DNA of 64,000 nucleotides from Mycoplasmopsis meleagridis (lineage in GTDB: Bacteria; Bacillota_I; Bacilli_A; Mycoplasmatales; Metamycoplasmataceae): the NCBI RefSeq assembly GCF_900660695.1, contig NZ_LR215042.1, forward strand, positions 248,001-312,000, read 5' to 3'. The position numbers and the translations under genes are program-made. The stretch's first letter is position 1. Every line of letters starts with the position of its first letter. The notes below the pieces were generated by a model, which saw only the letters and a list, made by a program, of their open reading frames with translations, searched no databases and was not told the DNA's origin. Positions 27,908-40,621 of this stretch are shown piece after piece.

Positions 27908-29104
27908 ATGCACAATAAATATATTGATGACATTGACTTTAGAGGCGAAATAGTTATCATGAGAGTGGATTTAAATGTACCACTTGAAAACGGTGTAATT
28001 ATGTCTAACAAAAGAATTGTTTCTTCTTTAGAATCAATTAAAAAAATTATTAACGATAATGCTAAGCTAGTTCTTTTTTCTCACTTAGGCAGAGTAAAAG
28101 AAGAAAAAGATTTAAAAAGTAAATCTTTATTTCCTGTAGCAGTAGAACTTTCTAGATTATTAGGCAAAAAAGTTACTTTTGTAAATGAAACAAGAGGCTC
28201 TTTACTAGAAAAAGCTATTAATGAAATGAAATGAGGAGACATTGTTTTAGTTCAAAATACCCGTTATGAAGATTTAAATGGTAAGGCCGAAAGTAAAAAT
28301 AGTGATGAATTAGCAAAATATTGAGCTTCATTAGGTACATTCTTTGTAAATGATGCTTTTGGTACAGCACATAGAAAACATGCTTCAAATTATGGTATTG
28401 CTAAGTATGCTAAAAAAACGGCAGTTGGCTATTTAGTTGAAAAGGAAATTGAAGCTTTATCAAAATTAACAAATGATCCCGAAAGACCATATATGGCTAT
28501 TGTAGGGGGAAGCAAAGTTAGTGATAAAATAGAAATTTTAAATAGTTTAGTTGAACAAGTTGATAGATTATTTATAGTTGGCGGTATGGCATATACTTTT
28601 GAAGTTGCAAAAGGCAGAACTATAGGAACATCGCTATTTGATGAAAATAATTTAGATTTCGCTAGAGACTTTTTAGAAAAACACGGTGAAGAAAAAGTAT
28701 TTTTACCAATTGATTATGCTGTAGTTGATGATTTTGTAGACCAAAAACCAACAATTTATGAAAATAATATTCCAGATGGTAAAATGGGTCTTGACATAGG
28801 TCCTAAAACTGTTAAAAAATTCCAAAAAGCTATGAAAAAAGCAAAAACTGTGGTTTGAAATGGACCAGCAGGAGTAATTGAATTTGAAAACTTTAGAAAA
28901 GGTACATTAGGTTTAATGGAAGGAATTTCTAAATTGAAAAATGCTTTCACAGTAGTTGGAGGAGGAGATAGTGCTGCTTTTGTTGAACAACAAAATAAAG
29001 AAAATTTATTTAGTCATGTTTCTACTGGCGGTGGTGCTACGCTTGAATTTTTAAAAACTGGTTCATTAGAAACGATTGATTTAATTCTTAACGATAACAA
29101 ATAA
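27908..29104 (+). CDS. pgk: Phosphoglycerate kinase
   Basis: 398 residues from ATG 27908, chosen because GAGGAGAG lies directly before it; an in-frame TTG at 27896 falls within that region. Motifs: 'MRVDLNVPL', 'LFSHLGR', 'GTAHRKHAS', 'VGGSKVSDK', 'VVWNGPAGV' and C-terminal 'VGGGDSAAFV...STGGGATLE'. It makes ATP from 1,3-bisphosphoglycerate in glycolysis. Confidence 0.97.
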
Positions 29105-29131
29105 AAAAATAAGCAAGAAGCTTATTTTTTT
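29105..29131. terminator. Bidirectional terminator between pgk and the giant surface protein
   Basis: AAAAATAAGC / GCTTATTTTT with loop AAGAA. It reaches the stop codon of the convergent minus-strand gene (29130-29132) and directly follows the pgk stop. Confidence 0.85.
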
Positions 29132-32100
29132 ATTTGTTTAATTCATTTTTAATTCAATAGGGAAGATCATAATTTTCATTTACTGTACTTAGTTTAAATA
29201 AATTAAGTGAAGCAGAATCTTTATTAGGTAAAGATAATATATTTTGATTATTCTCGATAAAGCCAAAATAATTAAATCTTGAATAATCATTGTTATTATA
29301 TGGCTTACTAATACCATATCAAGATTTAAGGAATTTAAGTGGTGAACCAGAATTAATAGTGCTTACATATGTATTTTCTCCATCGAAAACGCCTGTTCCA
29401 CTATTACCTGCATTTCAAAAAATAGGAACATAATTATTATTATTATTTTCCCTTGGTTTAGAGAAATTTTCGCCTGTAGAATCATTACTATTTCTATTCA
29501 CTATATAAGAGCTTTGCTTGCCATAAGGCCAGCCATTAAATAATCTACCGCTAGAAAATTCTGCTTGATTTTCTCAGTTAAGATGATTTTGGCTATTTAT
29601 GTATTCAAGTAATTTATTATCTACATATTCTGCTCTACTATTAAGATTTAATCTTTTTAATTTAAACCATTCTTCGTATCAAAAGGCTGTTTCATATTTG
29701 CCTTCATTTTTAGCGTTTTTAATTAAATCATTTACATCAATTAAAAACATTGTTAAATCTACTGACTTAGTAGTTTTTCTATCATCACTAACTTGGTTGA
29801 CACCAGTTCAAAATGGAAAAATTTTGACTTTTGTAGTATATAAACCAGATCAATAACTAAATCCTTCATCAACAGCATTAGCATATTTATCACCAGGTCT
29901 AGTAAAAGTAACGTTAATTCATTTACCTTTTGAGGGATCAGAATTAGTACTGTTATTATTTACAACGTGATTATTAGTTATACCTATAAATAAACCATTT
30001 TTAGGATCGTCATTTAGTTTTCCGAGCATAAAACCAGTACCATTATTAAAAGCAAAACTACGTTTAAATGTTTCCTTTAATTTTTCATTTTTATATGAAA
30101 AATGTAAATATTCATAGTCTACTTTATAACCCTCATTAAATTTATAAGGTAAATTTTGGTTTGGATCATATTCAAAAATTTTTTCATTATCATACTTTTC
30201 GTTATATAAAACAATTGGTTGATTTTCAGCTGTAAAAGACATTTTATTATAGTTAAGTATGTTAGTTTTAGATTTTGAAAATGTTTCCATTTCTGTTTTA
30301 TTTTTATAACTAATAGTAACTTTAGCTCCTAAATAGGCTTGAAAATAGACAGCTTTAGAAGGATCAAAATTATTAGTAAAATTAAAATTATTTTGTCCTA
30401 AAAAGAGTTCTTTATAGCCTTCATCATCAATTATTTTATAGTTATTATTACCAAGAATTTGATAGCTAAAATAAATTCCATCTTCCTTTAATTCAAAAAT
30501 AGTTTTGAATTGAATTTGCTTTTCTTCACTACTATTATTAGGTCTAAATTTCTCACTAGAATAAGTTTTTTCTATTTTTTTTGATTTTTTTAATTCATCT
30601 CAATCAATTGTGATATTTAATCCTTGGTTAGGTTCAAAAATTCTTTTCGCTCTAGAATCATCTAACAAAATGAAATTAGTGTAAAAGTGAAAATTAATTT
30701 TACCATTAGTAATATTTTCACTTAACAATGGTTTGTAATATTCTTTTTTGAATTTTCAACTAACTAAACGAGAATCATTGCTTTTTGTAAAAAAATTATC
30801 TTGTTTTCTCATTTCAATGCGTCTTTGACGATAAATATCTTTATTTTCCAAAACAATTTTTTTCATGCCATATTTTGCACTAACTTCTTTAAGCATTTCT
30901 TCCATTGTTTTTTTATTTATTGAACTTGCAGAAGTATTTTTCTTAAAACCGCTTACTTCAAATCAAGTATCGCTTTCATAAACATCTTTATCTTGATTAG
31001 TAAAACCAGAAGGCGAATATTTAAATCTTAGAAATAAAGAACCATTTCTATCATCAACGAATTTTGTTTCAGCTACTTTAATATTAAAATCAACAATATC
31101 ATTAGTATTATTTCTTTGAACTTTAATTCTACTATTTCCATAAGAAGGAATATTTATAAAATTAAAAATTTTATGTCACTTACTATTAATATTTTTAACT
31201 TCTTCAGCAAATTTTTGAGCAGTGATTTTGTTATACAAATATTCACTTTTTTCATTATCACTAAGAGCATAATTTTTATAAAAATTGTAGTCTCTAAAAA
31301 AATCAAAATCACTTCTCTTAATATTATTAATTGCATTTAGACCAATATTTTCTAAAGCATAGTCATTTTGTAAGAAATTTAAAGTAATGAATTTAGAATA
31401 ATTATCGTTTTTAGATGCATTTTTAAATCATCTAATTCTAGGATTTTTCTTATTGATAAAACCTAATTTAAATTTTAATATGCCACCAGAACCTTTTCTA
31501 TCTAATCCACCTGTAACATCAAAGAAATAAATATATCAATTTTTTGCTAAATCATTGACATTTACGGAAGTTTGTTCAGTTCCTTTTGTATATAAAATAC
31601 CTTTATCGTTTGGAATTTCAATTGGTGCAGGAGGTTTTTCAAAATTATTTTCATTTTTTTCAAATAATTTTTTATTTATTTCAGCATTTTTCTTTTCTTC
31701 ATCAGTTAAATTAACTGGACCAGTAAATTTGAATAGATAATTTAATTTATCATATGCTTTTTGACTAAGAATAGCACTAACATCAACTACTCTTTTAGAA
31801 TCTTGAGCATAATTGTAGGTAAAGTCAGTAGCATTAATTTCGTCCATTAATTTTCTTGTATTTTCATCCGGAATTAAACTACTATTAGAGTTATAAAAAT
31901 CACTTTCATTAAATCATCTATTAGCAGGAACAAAGTCATAACGTGAAAGAGGTTTAAAATTGTTTAAAGTAAAGATTTTACTTTTTATACCAGTAGGGGA
32001 ATTATTTTTGTAAAGTTCAAATTGAATTTTAGCTCAGCCTTTATTATCATCATAAAGTTCTTGGTTATTAATTTCTGGCTTTAAAAATTTTATAGAGTAA

Positions 32101-35100
32101 TTTAAACTAGAAGGAAGTTCATATAAATTATTAAATTCATCGTAAATTTTTGAAGCAATAATATTGTTATGGGTTTGATTTTTGTTTTTAACCTTTAAAT
32201 GACTAAGAATTTCACTAAATTGGTTATTAGTTACCATTGAATAAATTTTTTCATCTTGAAAATCATTTATTAAATGTGTTACTTGAAAACTAAAAGGAAT
32301 TTCATATTTTTGTTTGTCTTTAAGGAAATTTAAAATAAAATCAACGGAATTTTTATTCTTATTTTTATTAATAATATAAAAACCATAACCTTTGTTTGAA
32401 TCTGCTCAAAATTCAAGAATATCGTATTGTTGCAATTTATAACCGTTAAATTCGAAGTCAAAATTATCATTAATTACTTCATATAATACTTTTGATCTTG
32501 AAACTATGACACTTTCTGTACTATTTCAAATTTTAGCTAAATTACCCTTATAACCTTGTTTTTTAGCAACTCTTTCTACTTCTTTATTTAAATAGTCTTG
32601 AATGTCTAAATTATCTTTAAAATAGCCGCTATTTTTAAAATGTTCACTAGGTTTATATTTAATTCCTAAATTATTTAAAGAAGGAATAATTACTTCTTCT
32701 TTAGAAATTAGATTATCTATTGTTCTAACTTTTTTACCACTAAAAAAAATTAAAATATTAGCTTGTATTTTGGCTTCAAAAACATTGGTTTGCTGTTTGA
32801 TACCGAAAATATTTGTTGCACTTTTATTTACTCTTTTTATGTTAGTTTTAAAGGAGTTAAAATCGATTTCATAATCTAAAAAACCATTTAAATTTTTGAA
32901 TTTAGGTTTAAAAAGCTCATTTTGTAATTCTTTATTATTTTTTATCAAATCAAAATCTGTTTTATAAAGTCTTTGATAATCAATATCATAAAGTTCATCA
33001 AGTTGACTATATTTAATATTTTCATAAAGAGTATTGATTTTATCAATAGCAGTAAAAGTTTTTACATAATTAATAGAAATTCCTTCTCTTGATGCTTTAA
33101 AGAGAACTTTAAAATTATCCAAATTATTTTTATCAATTTCAACTTCTAAAACTTCTAATTTAGCTTTAGCTTCTTTTGTATCTAAATTCAATAAATATTT
33201 AGCATTTTTAGTATTAACACTTTTTGAAAAAATATGAATGTTAGGATTTTCTTTTAATAAAGAACTATACTCAGCTTTGTAATATAAATCTAAATCATTT
33301 TTTAATTTTTCTTCTTCAGCAGATAATTTAATTTCTTTAAATTTTTCTATTTGTCCCGTTTTTCAATTTGAAATAATAATTTTTCCACTTGGAGCAATTT
33401 CTTGTAATTGATATTTAAATTTTATTAAGTTATTAGTTGTATTTTTTTCTGTTATTTCAATATTTACTGCATTAATTTTTTGATTATCTAAAGAAAAAAT
33501 AATATCTTCTTTATTAGTGTTATCAACTAGAACATTTTCTTTATTTTTATAACTATAATTAGGATTTAAATTATCTAAATTTAGCTTAATTTCTTTTTCT
33601 ATTTCTTCATTAGTTTTAACTTTTTTGAAATTATTTATTGTTGCTTCAAAAATATTAGAAATTACATTTTCTCTTTCATTGCTTTTAACTTTATAAGAAA
33701 CTGTAATTGATCTATCCAAATTATTTTTTTGAGTGATTTGAATATAAGCAATTTCAACGTTATTTTCCTTACCATTTGTTAAAATGATATTTTTTTCTAT
33801 TGCTGCTTCTGCTTCAAGATTTTCTTTATTAGGATAGTCTAAAATTCACTTAGTTTCGTTTAATTTTTTCAATTCATTATCATAATTATTTATTTTTTTA
33901 AAACCAGATAATTTTATTTCAAAAAAGTCAGTTGATTCCACATTTTGAAAATGCTCTTTTTTCGAGGATAAATAAAATTTAACTAATATTCATCCTTCTT
34001 CATTATTAGTTTGAGAAATAACTAGATTTGAAATAGTTGCTTCTTGAAAGTTATTATCAAGAACAACTTCCAAATTATTTTTATTTACTTCTTGAGGAGT
34101 AATTTCGCTTTTATTGATTTTTGTATTTATAACTACATTTGAACTATTGTTTTTAACAAGATTATTTAATCTTTTTATTTCAATATTTTTTCTTTTCTTT
34201 CATGAATCAAAGCCATCAATAAGTTTAATTTGCTTTTGACTAGAAATTATATCTTCAAGACCTTCTTTTCCGGAAGAGAGAAAAAAAGAAATTGTAGTAA
34301 TACCGTTTTCGTCATCTGTATTTGTAATTTCAAGATTTTTAACTTTAGCATCAGTATTTTCTTCAAAAATAAATTTAAAATTATTCTTATCAACTTCTGA
34401 AGGAAGCAAAGTTTCCTTATTTTCATAATTTATTTCTAAGTTGCTAATTTGATCTAATCTTTGCTTTTCAGTTTTAAAACCTGTAATTGTATTATTTGTT
34501 ATATTGTTATTCTCTTCATTTACAACAATAAAAACATCGTCATATTTTTTTGATTTTACTTTGTAAGTGACATTTAATTTGCCGTATCTATCATCATAAT
34601 TACTAATAATTATTGATTTGTTATCAATTTCAAAATCATTGTCACTTATCATAAAAATAATTTTTGTTTTATCTTTAGCTTTAGAAGCTAAAATATTTAT
34701 TTTATTTTGATAATCTAACTTGATTGAATTTGCTACATTTTGTATTTTTTCTATTTCTAATTCTTTTGTATCTTGCGAAGATAAAACAGTTTTTAAATTT
34801 CTTTTAAAACCACTTATTACTTGTGTTTTTTCTACTTTTATTGTTTCGTTTTCAAAGTTTAAATTAAGAGAATAAGAAATAAAAAGTTCTCCTTCGCTGT
34901 CATTAACGCGAAGAATTTTTAAATCCTTTAATCGAACATTATTTTTTTCTTTAATTTCGTAATTAATTTTTTCTAATATCGCATTGGAAGGCAAAAATGT
35001 TTCTTTATTTCGATAATTAAAAACAACATTGATGTTATTTAATTTATTTTTTTCTTTGTTTATTCAATCATTTTTGCTTTCTTTACTAAAACCATTAATA

Positions 35101-35432
35101 ATTTTTGTTTTTTGAACGCTATTTTTATCTTTAGAAATAACATATTGGATTTCGATTGATCCATTTTCTCAATTTCTGCTAATTATTTTTACATCAGAAA
35201 TTAAAATATCCGAATCGTTTGTTTTAAACAAAATATTTTTAAAATTTGCATCTCCAATTGAAATATTTTCTTTGTTAGGATAATTAATACTAATTTCGTT
35301 ATTTTTTAAATATTCAATAGTTTTAGCTTTTTGCTTTTTATTAGTTTCAATAATTCCAAAAATTGTCGATGGAATAGCTAAAATAGTTAATGCAGCTATT
35401 GAAGAAATTAATATTTTTTTCTTTTTTTTCAT
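29130..35432 (-). CDS. Giant surface protein: Lipoprotein_17-type repeats plus C-terminal DUF31 serine protease
   Basis: 2100 residues; I checked the open frame across the inter-segment gaps and found no TAA/TAG, only UGA Trp codons. An uncleaved-looking N-terminal membrane segment ('ILISSIAALTILAIPSTIFG', no lipobox) precedes about six diverged 90-100-residue repeats ending in 'xIxGFKK'-type motifs, like mycoplasma 'lipoprotein-associated' domains (PF04200). A long unassigned middle (about 610-1750) follows. The C-terminus is a DUF31 trypsin-fold domain like the mycoplasma immunoglobulin protease MIP: 'GTGFMLG', 'ITNNHVV' (H1822), 'KSVDLTMFL' (D1892) and 'GNSGTGVFD' (S2011). It probably acts outside the cell on host proteins; substrate unknown. 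Ribosome-binding site AAGAGG. Convergent with pgk. Confidence 0.85.
33600..35100 (-). repeat. Six tandem Lipoprotein_17-like protein repeats
   Basis: Repeat ends are marked by INGFSK (~35090), ISGFKR (~34808), ITGFKT (~34483), IDGFDS (~34206), LSGFKK (~33903) and INNFKK (~33615), spaced about 275-325 nt. Each repeat also has an 'ISNxDxxxGxLxVxYxL'-like strand pattern. Copies are diverged at DNA level. Confidence 0.7.
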
Positions 35433-35500
35433 CTTAATTTAAACCTCTTATTGTTATTTTATTTTAAATTTAAAACTAACATGAATTAAAAGCTTGAATG

Positions 35501-36274
35501 TTAATTTAAAAACACTTGATAAGTTTTTAATTTCTTATCCAATTCTCTAAAATTAGGAAAAAATTTTTCCGCATAAATATAAAAATTTTTTGAATGATTC
35601 ATATGGATATTATGCGTTAATTCATGAATAACAACATATTCAACTATTTTTTCTGGTAAAGTAAATAATTTAAAATTGTAAGTTATACTCCTTTTATTAT
35701 TCTTTTCAATTTTGTTATAACCTCATTTGCTTATCATATTTTTTATTTTAATATCAGGAGTAAACGTATTTAATTTCTTGCTTATTTCATGAGTCATAAT
35801 AGTCAATTTTGCCAATAAAATTTGACTTAAAGCTTTATAAATAAGCTCTTTTCTTACATTTATATTTTTAAATTTTTCTTTATTGATTTTTATAATTACT
35901 ATGCTATTTTGAGCAATTAGTTCAATTTTAGATTTTTCTTTTTCAATAATATTTCATAAAATTTTTATTTTTTGGTTTTCATCACCAAATAAGTAAAAAA
36001 ATTCGTTATCTAAATTGAATTGAACAACATTTATAGGAAATGATAATGCATAATATGACGAATTAATTAATAATTTTTTGATCTTTAAGCCTATTTCATA
36101 GTTTTTTATGTCTTTTTCTGTTAAAAATTTATGACATATTAAAAACCAACTATTATCTTTTTTAAAAAGTTTTAATTTTTTAATGTTAGGTTTTAAAATC
36201 AAGTAAACAATTATTTCATTATTATCAATTTTTACTTTTATAGATGGATAATTTTGATAATTATTTTTTAGCAT
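35501..36274 (-). CDS. YgjP-like (SprT-type) zinc metallopeptidase
   Basis: 257 residues. The C-terminal half has 'HELTHNIHMNHSKNF', the zinc-binding HExxH plus distal His and 'NHSxxF' hallmark of the YgjP/WLM family. The N-terminal half is the usual beta-rich part, poorly conserved. No signal peptide or membrane segment, so cytosolic. Its start codon lies 14 nt inside the preceding NERD gene, indicating co-translation. Function of the family in mycoplasmas is unknown. Confidence 0.85.
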
Positions 36275-36944
36275 TATTTTTAAACTTAGGAACTTTCTTA
36301 TTGCGATTTTCTTTTATACAGCTGTTGATAGTTTTGATAATATCTTTCTCAATATTTTCAAGTTCATTAATATTTTTATTGCTTAGAACTTCGTTTAATG
36401 TAATTTCAATATTATCCAAGTTTGCAATAATATTTCAATTTTTTAAATTTTCTAATTCAACTACACTCTTATTAGGAAAAATAACTAAAGAAAACATATT
36501 GAATTTTTGACCAACCATCCTATAAAAATGTTGTATATGGTTAAAATTTTGTTGAATAGGATTTTTGAATTTTCTTCTAAATTTTTTATTAATTAATTCA
36601 ATATCATTGCTTAAAGCATTACCTTTAATTCTTCCTTCATAATATTTACTTTCTATTATAAAAACAACTTTGGGAGTAATTAATAAACCATCAATTTCGA
36701 AAAAATATTTTTCATTGTAACTAAATAAACTAGGACCAATAAATTTAAAATTATTTCTTTTAGCATATTCTTTAATTTTTTGCTCTACACTTTTTTCAAA
36801 TTGAAAACCAGCGTTATGTTTTTTAGTCTTATTTTTGTAATAAACAATTGTTAAAGTAAGAACTAAAACTATCAAAATAAACATTAATATTGATCCTGCA
36901 ATGATGCCATTATTTATTTCTTGTATAATATTTGCATTATCCAT
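36261..36944 (-). CDS. NERD-domain membrane-anchored nuclease-like protein
   Basis: 227 residues. N-terminal transmembrane helix (about 15-37, 'IAGSILMFILIVLVLTLTIV'), then a NERD domain: 'GFQFEKSVEQKI', 'FFEIDGLLITPKVVFIIESK' with the D...ESK core expected of a PD-(D/E)XK-like nuclease, and 'NPIQQNFNHIQ'. NERD proteins are suspected nucleic-acid-processing enzymes. The TAA lies past the start of the YgjP-like gene. The divergent azoreductase starts 49 nt away. Confidence 0.85.
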
Positions 36945-36993
36945 AAAATTTATTATAAATGTTTTTATTTTATGAATAACAAAAGAGGTTCAT

Positions 36994-37599
36994 ATGAATA
37001 ATAGAAAAATTAATATTATTGCTGTTAATGGTTCTTCAAGTATAAATTCACTATCTTGAAAAGTTAATCAAACCCTAGTTGATTTACTAAATAAAAAATA
37101 TGATTGTGATATTACAACTATAGATTTAAATAAAACTAAATTAGCAAACAATATATTGAATTCTAATAACATTAGTTCTTATTGAAATGATGTTGATTCT
37201 GATTATTACATTGATTTATTAAAGAAAAGTGATTTGTTAGTTTTAAATACACCAATGAATAATTTTTCTTATTCAATTTTAGTTAAAAGTTTTATAGATG
37301 CTATTTCTGTAGCTAATAAAACTTTTTCATACAAATATTCAAAAAAAGGGGATGCTATAGGTTTGATAAACAATTTAAAAGTAATTTTAATTTTTACTCA
37401 AGGCTCTCCAGAAGGATGATACCCATTTGCTAATTATGTTTCAAATTTAGAAGGAATTTTTAATTTTTTAGGTGTTAAAGAAATTCATAGTTTAGTAATT
37501 GACGGAACAAAAGTTGCGCCAAGAAATGCTATGAGTCAAGAAGAAATTATTGAGGAATTCAAAGATAAAATTATTTCTTTAAGTGAAAAGTTAAATTAA
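36994..37599 (+). CDS. FMN-dependent NADH-azoreductase / NAD(P)H dehydrogenase-like flavoprotein
   Basis: 201 residues with the flavodoxin-like fold of the AcpD/AzoR family: N-terminal phosphate-binding '[13 protein letters not shown]', '[20 protein letters not shown]' (usually PMYNFxxPxxLKxxID), and 'TQGSPEGWYPF' near the FMN edge. It would reduce quinones or azo compounds with NAD(P)H; the physiological role is probably redox protection. AAGAGG precedes the ATG. Confidence 0.88.
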
Positions 37600-37616
37600 T
37601 TTTTGAATTTTTCATA

Positions 37617-37652
37617 AAAAAATAAATCTTGAAAATAGGATTTATTTTTTTT
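37617..37652 (+). terminator. Terminator after azoreductase gene
   Basis: Stem AAATAAATC/GATTTATTT, 10-nt loop, then T8. Confidence 0.8.
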
Positions 37653-37747
37653 ACAAATTAAAAAAATTTTTAGCATAATAAATTTTTATTTAGCACTATA
37701 AAATAGCTTATTAAGTGAAAGTAAGATTTTTAACTTGTCAAAAGTTA

Positions 37748-37753
37748 TATAAT
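37748..37753 (+). promoter_or_regulatory. -10 box of the 5'-nucleotidase gene
   Basis: TATAAT 32 nt before the ATG at 37785; GGAGA lies in between as ribosome-binding site. No good -35 at normal spacing. Confidence 0.5.
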
Positions 37754-37784
37754 AAAAATATAATTTTTTGGAGAATACATTAAT

Positions 37785-39824
37785 ATGAGAATTAAAAAAA
37801 TTTTTTATAAAAGCGGAGCTTTAGCTTTAATTACTGCTATTAGCCCTATTGCTCTAATTGCTACTGCATGTAATAATGACAAAAAAACTAATGTTCAATA
37901 TAGTGAAGCAGATATTCAACAAGCTCAAGAAAAATTTGATAAATTTGAAGATTCATACAATACAACTATCAAAGAAAAAGCAAAAGAATATGCTCAAACC
38001 AAAGCAGCAGTGGATAATATGCCTTCTTCAAATGATAATGAAGCAGCTGCTAAAAAAGCAGCACAAGATAAATTAAATGAATGATTAGCAAAAACTAGAA
38101 CAGAATTTGCAAATATTAAAGCTCAATATAGAGAAGTTTTTGACACTTTAAAAAAGGTAGAAAAAGATAGTAGATATAAAACTTTTAAAATTTATCACAC
38201 TAATGATGAACATGGACGTATTTTATTAGACGATGGTAAATATAATAGATATAGTGGAATTGAAGGCATTATTCAATATATGGATGGTATGCCTAGAGAT
38301 ATTCTTCTCTCTGCTGGAGATTTAGTTCAAGGATTACCTTTATCTGATAGTGATAAAGGAGAAACCATTGCTAAGTTAGTAGTCAATGCCAAATATGATT
38401 TAGTAACTATAGGAAACCATGAATTTGACTATGGTTTAGATTGAATTCGCAAATTAAATGATTTAACTAAAGCAAAAGGTATGCCATTTCTTTCGGCAAA
38501 TGTTGTTTGAAAGGAAACAAAAGATGGACATACTGCAGGCAATTTTGTTTTTGACAGATATAAAATTTTTGATATTAATGGTACCAAAATAGCAGTTGTA
38601 GGTATTACTACTCCTGATAGCGCTTATACTTCAAATCCTAAAAATTCTGTTGACGTTAATTTTCTAGATCCAGTTACAGCTATGAAAGCAGTCAATGAAG
38701 ATTTGAAAAAACAAGGCGTTAATTTTGTTATTGCTGCTACTCATTTGGGAGTAGGAGTCAATAATCCAAAGTGAGAATCTCTTTATTTAGGAAGAGAAAC
38801 TCAAGATGATACTGATTTGATTTTAGATGGACATTCACATACTAAAATTCTTGGTGAAAAAATTGATGGTACAACCGATACTTATATTTCTCAAACACAA
38901 GCTTATACCACATATTTAGGTGATATCACTATTAGATTTGATACAGAAACAGGTAAAATTATTAAATTCCATGAAGAATTGAGAGATATAGATCAAATTC
39001 AAGTAGTAAGAAGTGGACAAAGAGAAGAAGAAGTTGACAATTTGATTAAAGCTTTACAAAAAAGTTATAGTGCAGTAAATGATAAGGTTGTTTTCCAAAA
39101 CAAAATTAATTTTACCCACGTAGTTTCTAAACAAGTAGGAAGCGAAAATTTCTGATTAGGTCGTGTTGCACAAACTAATTTAGGAACTTTTGCTTCAGAT
39201 GCTAACGTTTGAACTTTCTATAAAGAAAATAATGCTAGATTAACGGGGGATAATGCTATTACAGCCGACAATACTGTAGGATTAACCAATGGTGGAGGCT
39301 TAAGAGCAGATTTACCTGCAGGCACTGTAAAAAGAGGTGACATTGTTAAAATTAGTCCTTTCGGTAATAGAATTACAGCTATTAAGATAAAAGGTTCTGT
39401 TCTTAAAGAAGTTTTTGCTCATGGCGCTAAAAAAATTAAATCAGGTGGTTATGCTCAATGATCTCATAATGTTTCGTTTGAAATTGTGTCAACTAAAGGA
39501 GCAGATGGAAGAGCAACTTATTCAATTAAAGAAGGAACATTAAAAATCAATAACAAAGATATTGATGATAATAAAAACTATTACTTAGTAACTAATGATT
39601 ATTTAGTAGTAGGAGGTGATCAATATTCAATGATCGATCTTATCAAAAATCCTACTATTGAAAAAGAATTCGAAGGTGATTCAATTGCCGATACAATTAT
39701 CAATTATGCAAATGCTTTAAATACGAATGATGGAATTGATAATTCATATCCATTGAAATGATCAATTGATAAATATAATACAGATGAAGCCACTAACTTT
39801 GTTAAAATTAATTATGAAAGTTAG
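37785..39824 (+). CDS. Surface 5'-nucleotidase lipoprotein
   Basis: 679 residues. Lipoprotein signal ends 'IALIATAC' with Cys29 as the lipid anchor. After a Lys/Ala-rich helical stalk (about 35-125) comes the calcineurin-like metallophosphatase domain: 'YHTNDEHGR', 'LLSAGDLVQG', 'TIGNHEFDYG', 'ATHLG' and 'LDGHSHT' bind the two metals. The C-terminal 5'-nucleotidase domain has 'GLTNGGGLRAD' and 'ISPFGN'. It would dephosphorylate extracellular nucleotides for nucleoside uptake, working with the surface nuclease at 55456-56931. Single-gene transcript. Confidence 0.93.
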
Positions 39825-39830
39825 GAATTA

Positions 39831-39858
39831 AAAAATACTCTTTTAAGGAGTATTTTTT
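39831..39858. terminator. Bidirectional terminator between 5'-nucleotidase and kinase genes
   Basis: AAAAATACTC / GAGTATTTTT with a 7-nt loop. It contains the stop codon of the convergent kinase (39843-39845). Confidence 0.8.
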
Positions 39859-40574
39859 AATTTTTCTAATATATGAAGTTCTTTTTCAATCTTATCAATG
39901 AAATAATCATAAGCAAAAACTAATTTTTTTTGAGCATTTACTCAAAGAATAATTAAATAATTAACTAAGATTTTATTTTCAATTAATTTTTTATAGTCAA
40001 TTTTTCCATATTGTTCTATAAAATAGTTTTCTTGCTCATTATTTAAAAAATTTGCTTCAATTAAATATGCTAAGTCAAAATGGTTATCTCCCATAGAAGC
40101 ATATTCTCAATCTACAATATAAATTTTTTCATCCTTTTTAATAAAATTACTCATTCTTAAATCATTATGTAAAGGAAATGAGTAAGAATTATTTGATAAT
40201 ATTTCTTTTATTAATTTATTTATTTTTTCTATGGTTGCTATTTTAATATTTCTTTTTTGCATTATAGAAAGATAAAAATTAATTCTTTGCGCATAATTTG
40301 CTTTTGGAAAAGACAAAGAGGAATTATGTAAATAATTTAATTCCCTAGCTAAAATTTTTAAATTTTCTTTGTTTAATTCAGGTTGCAAACCATCTATGTA
40401 AGATCACTTTATAGTTATTCTATTATTACTTAATAATTTAGGTAAAAATGGCAATTTTTTTAAAATTTTATATTTGATTTTATGATTAAAGCCATTGATG
40501 ATTTTCTTTTGCCAAAAAATATTATTTTTGTAATAACTTTTATTGGTATATCCTTTTGTTATTCTTTGTTTCAT
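39843..40574 (-). CDS. Choline/ethanolamine kinase-like phosphotransferase (LicA/APH fold)
   Basis: 243 residues. Start chosen at 40574 because AAAGGACAG lies before it; the longer in-frame ATG at 40619 has no such site. The Brenner-type kinase loop 'FPLHNDLRMSNFI' (HxDxxxxN) and 'YIVDWEYASMGDNHFDLAYL' (DxE) are those of choline kinases. It probably phosphorylates choline for phosphocholine lipids; an aminoglycoside-type or fructosamine kinase is less likely. Divergent from lepA. Confidence 0.85.
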
Positions 40575-40583
40575 TCTGTCCTT

Positions 40584-40589
40584 TATAAT
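40584..40589 (+). promoter_or_regulatory. -10 box of lepA
   Basis: TATAAT in the short divergent spacer between the kinase start (40574) and lepA (40622); a second AT-rich TATTATAAA lies just downstream. Confidence 0.4.
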
Positions 40590-40621
40590 ATTAGAATATA
40601 TTATAAATAGGGAGCGCATTA

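Noticed and set aside
29130-35432. Series of short separate genes on the minus strand
   Set aside because: All segments share one frame, and codon-by-codon reading of the gaps shows only TGA between them, so they are a single 2100-residue gene.
40574-40619. Longer start of the choline-kinase-like gene at 40619
   Set aside because: It has no ribosome-binding site and runs into the lepA start region; the ATG at 40574 has AAAGGACAG before it.
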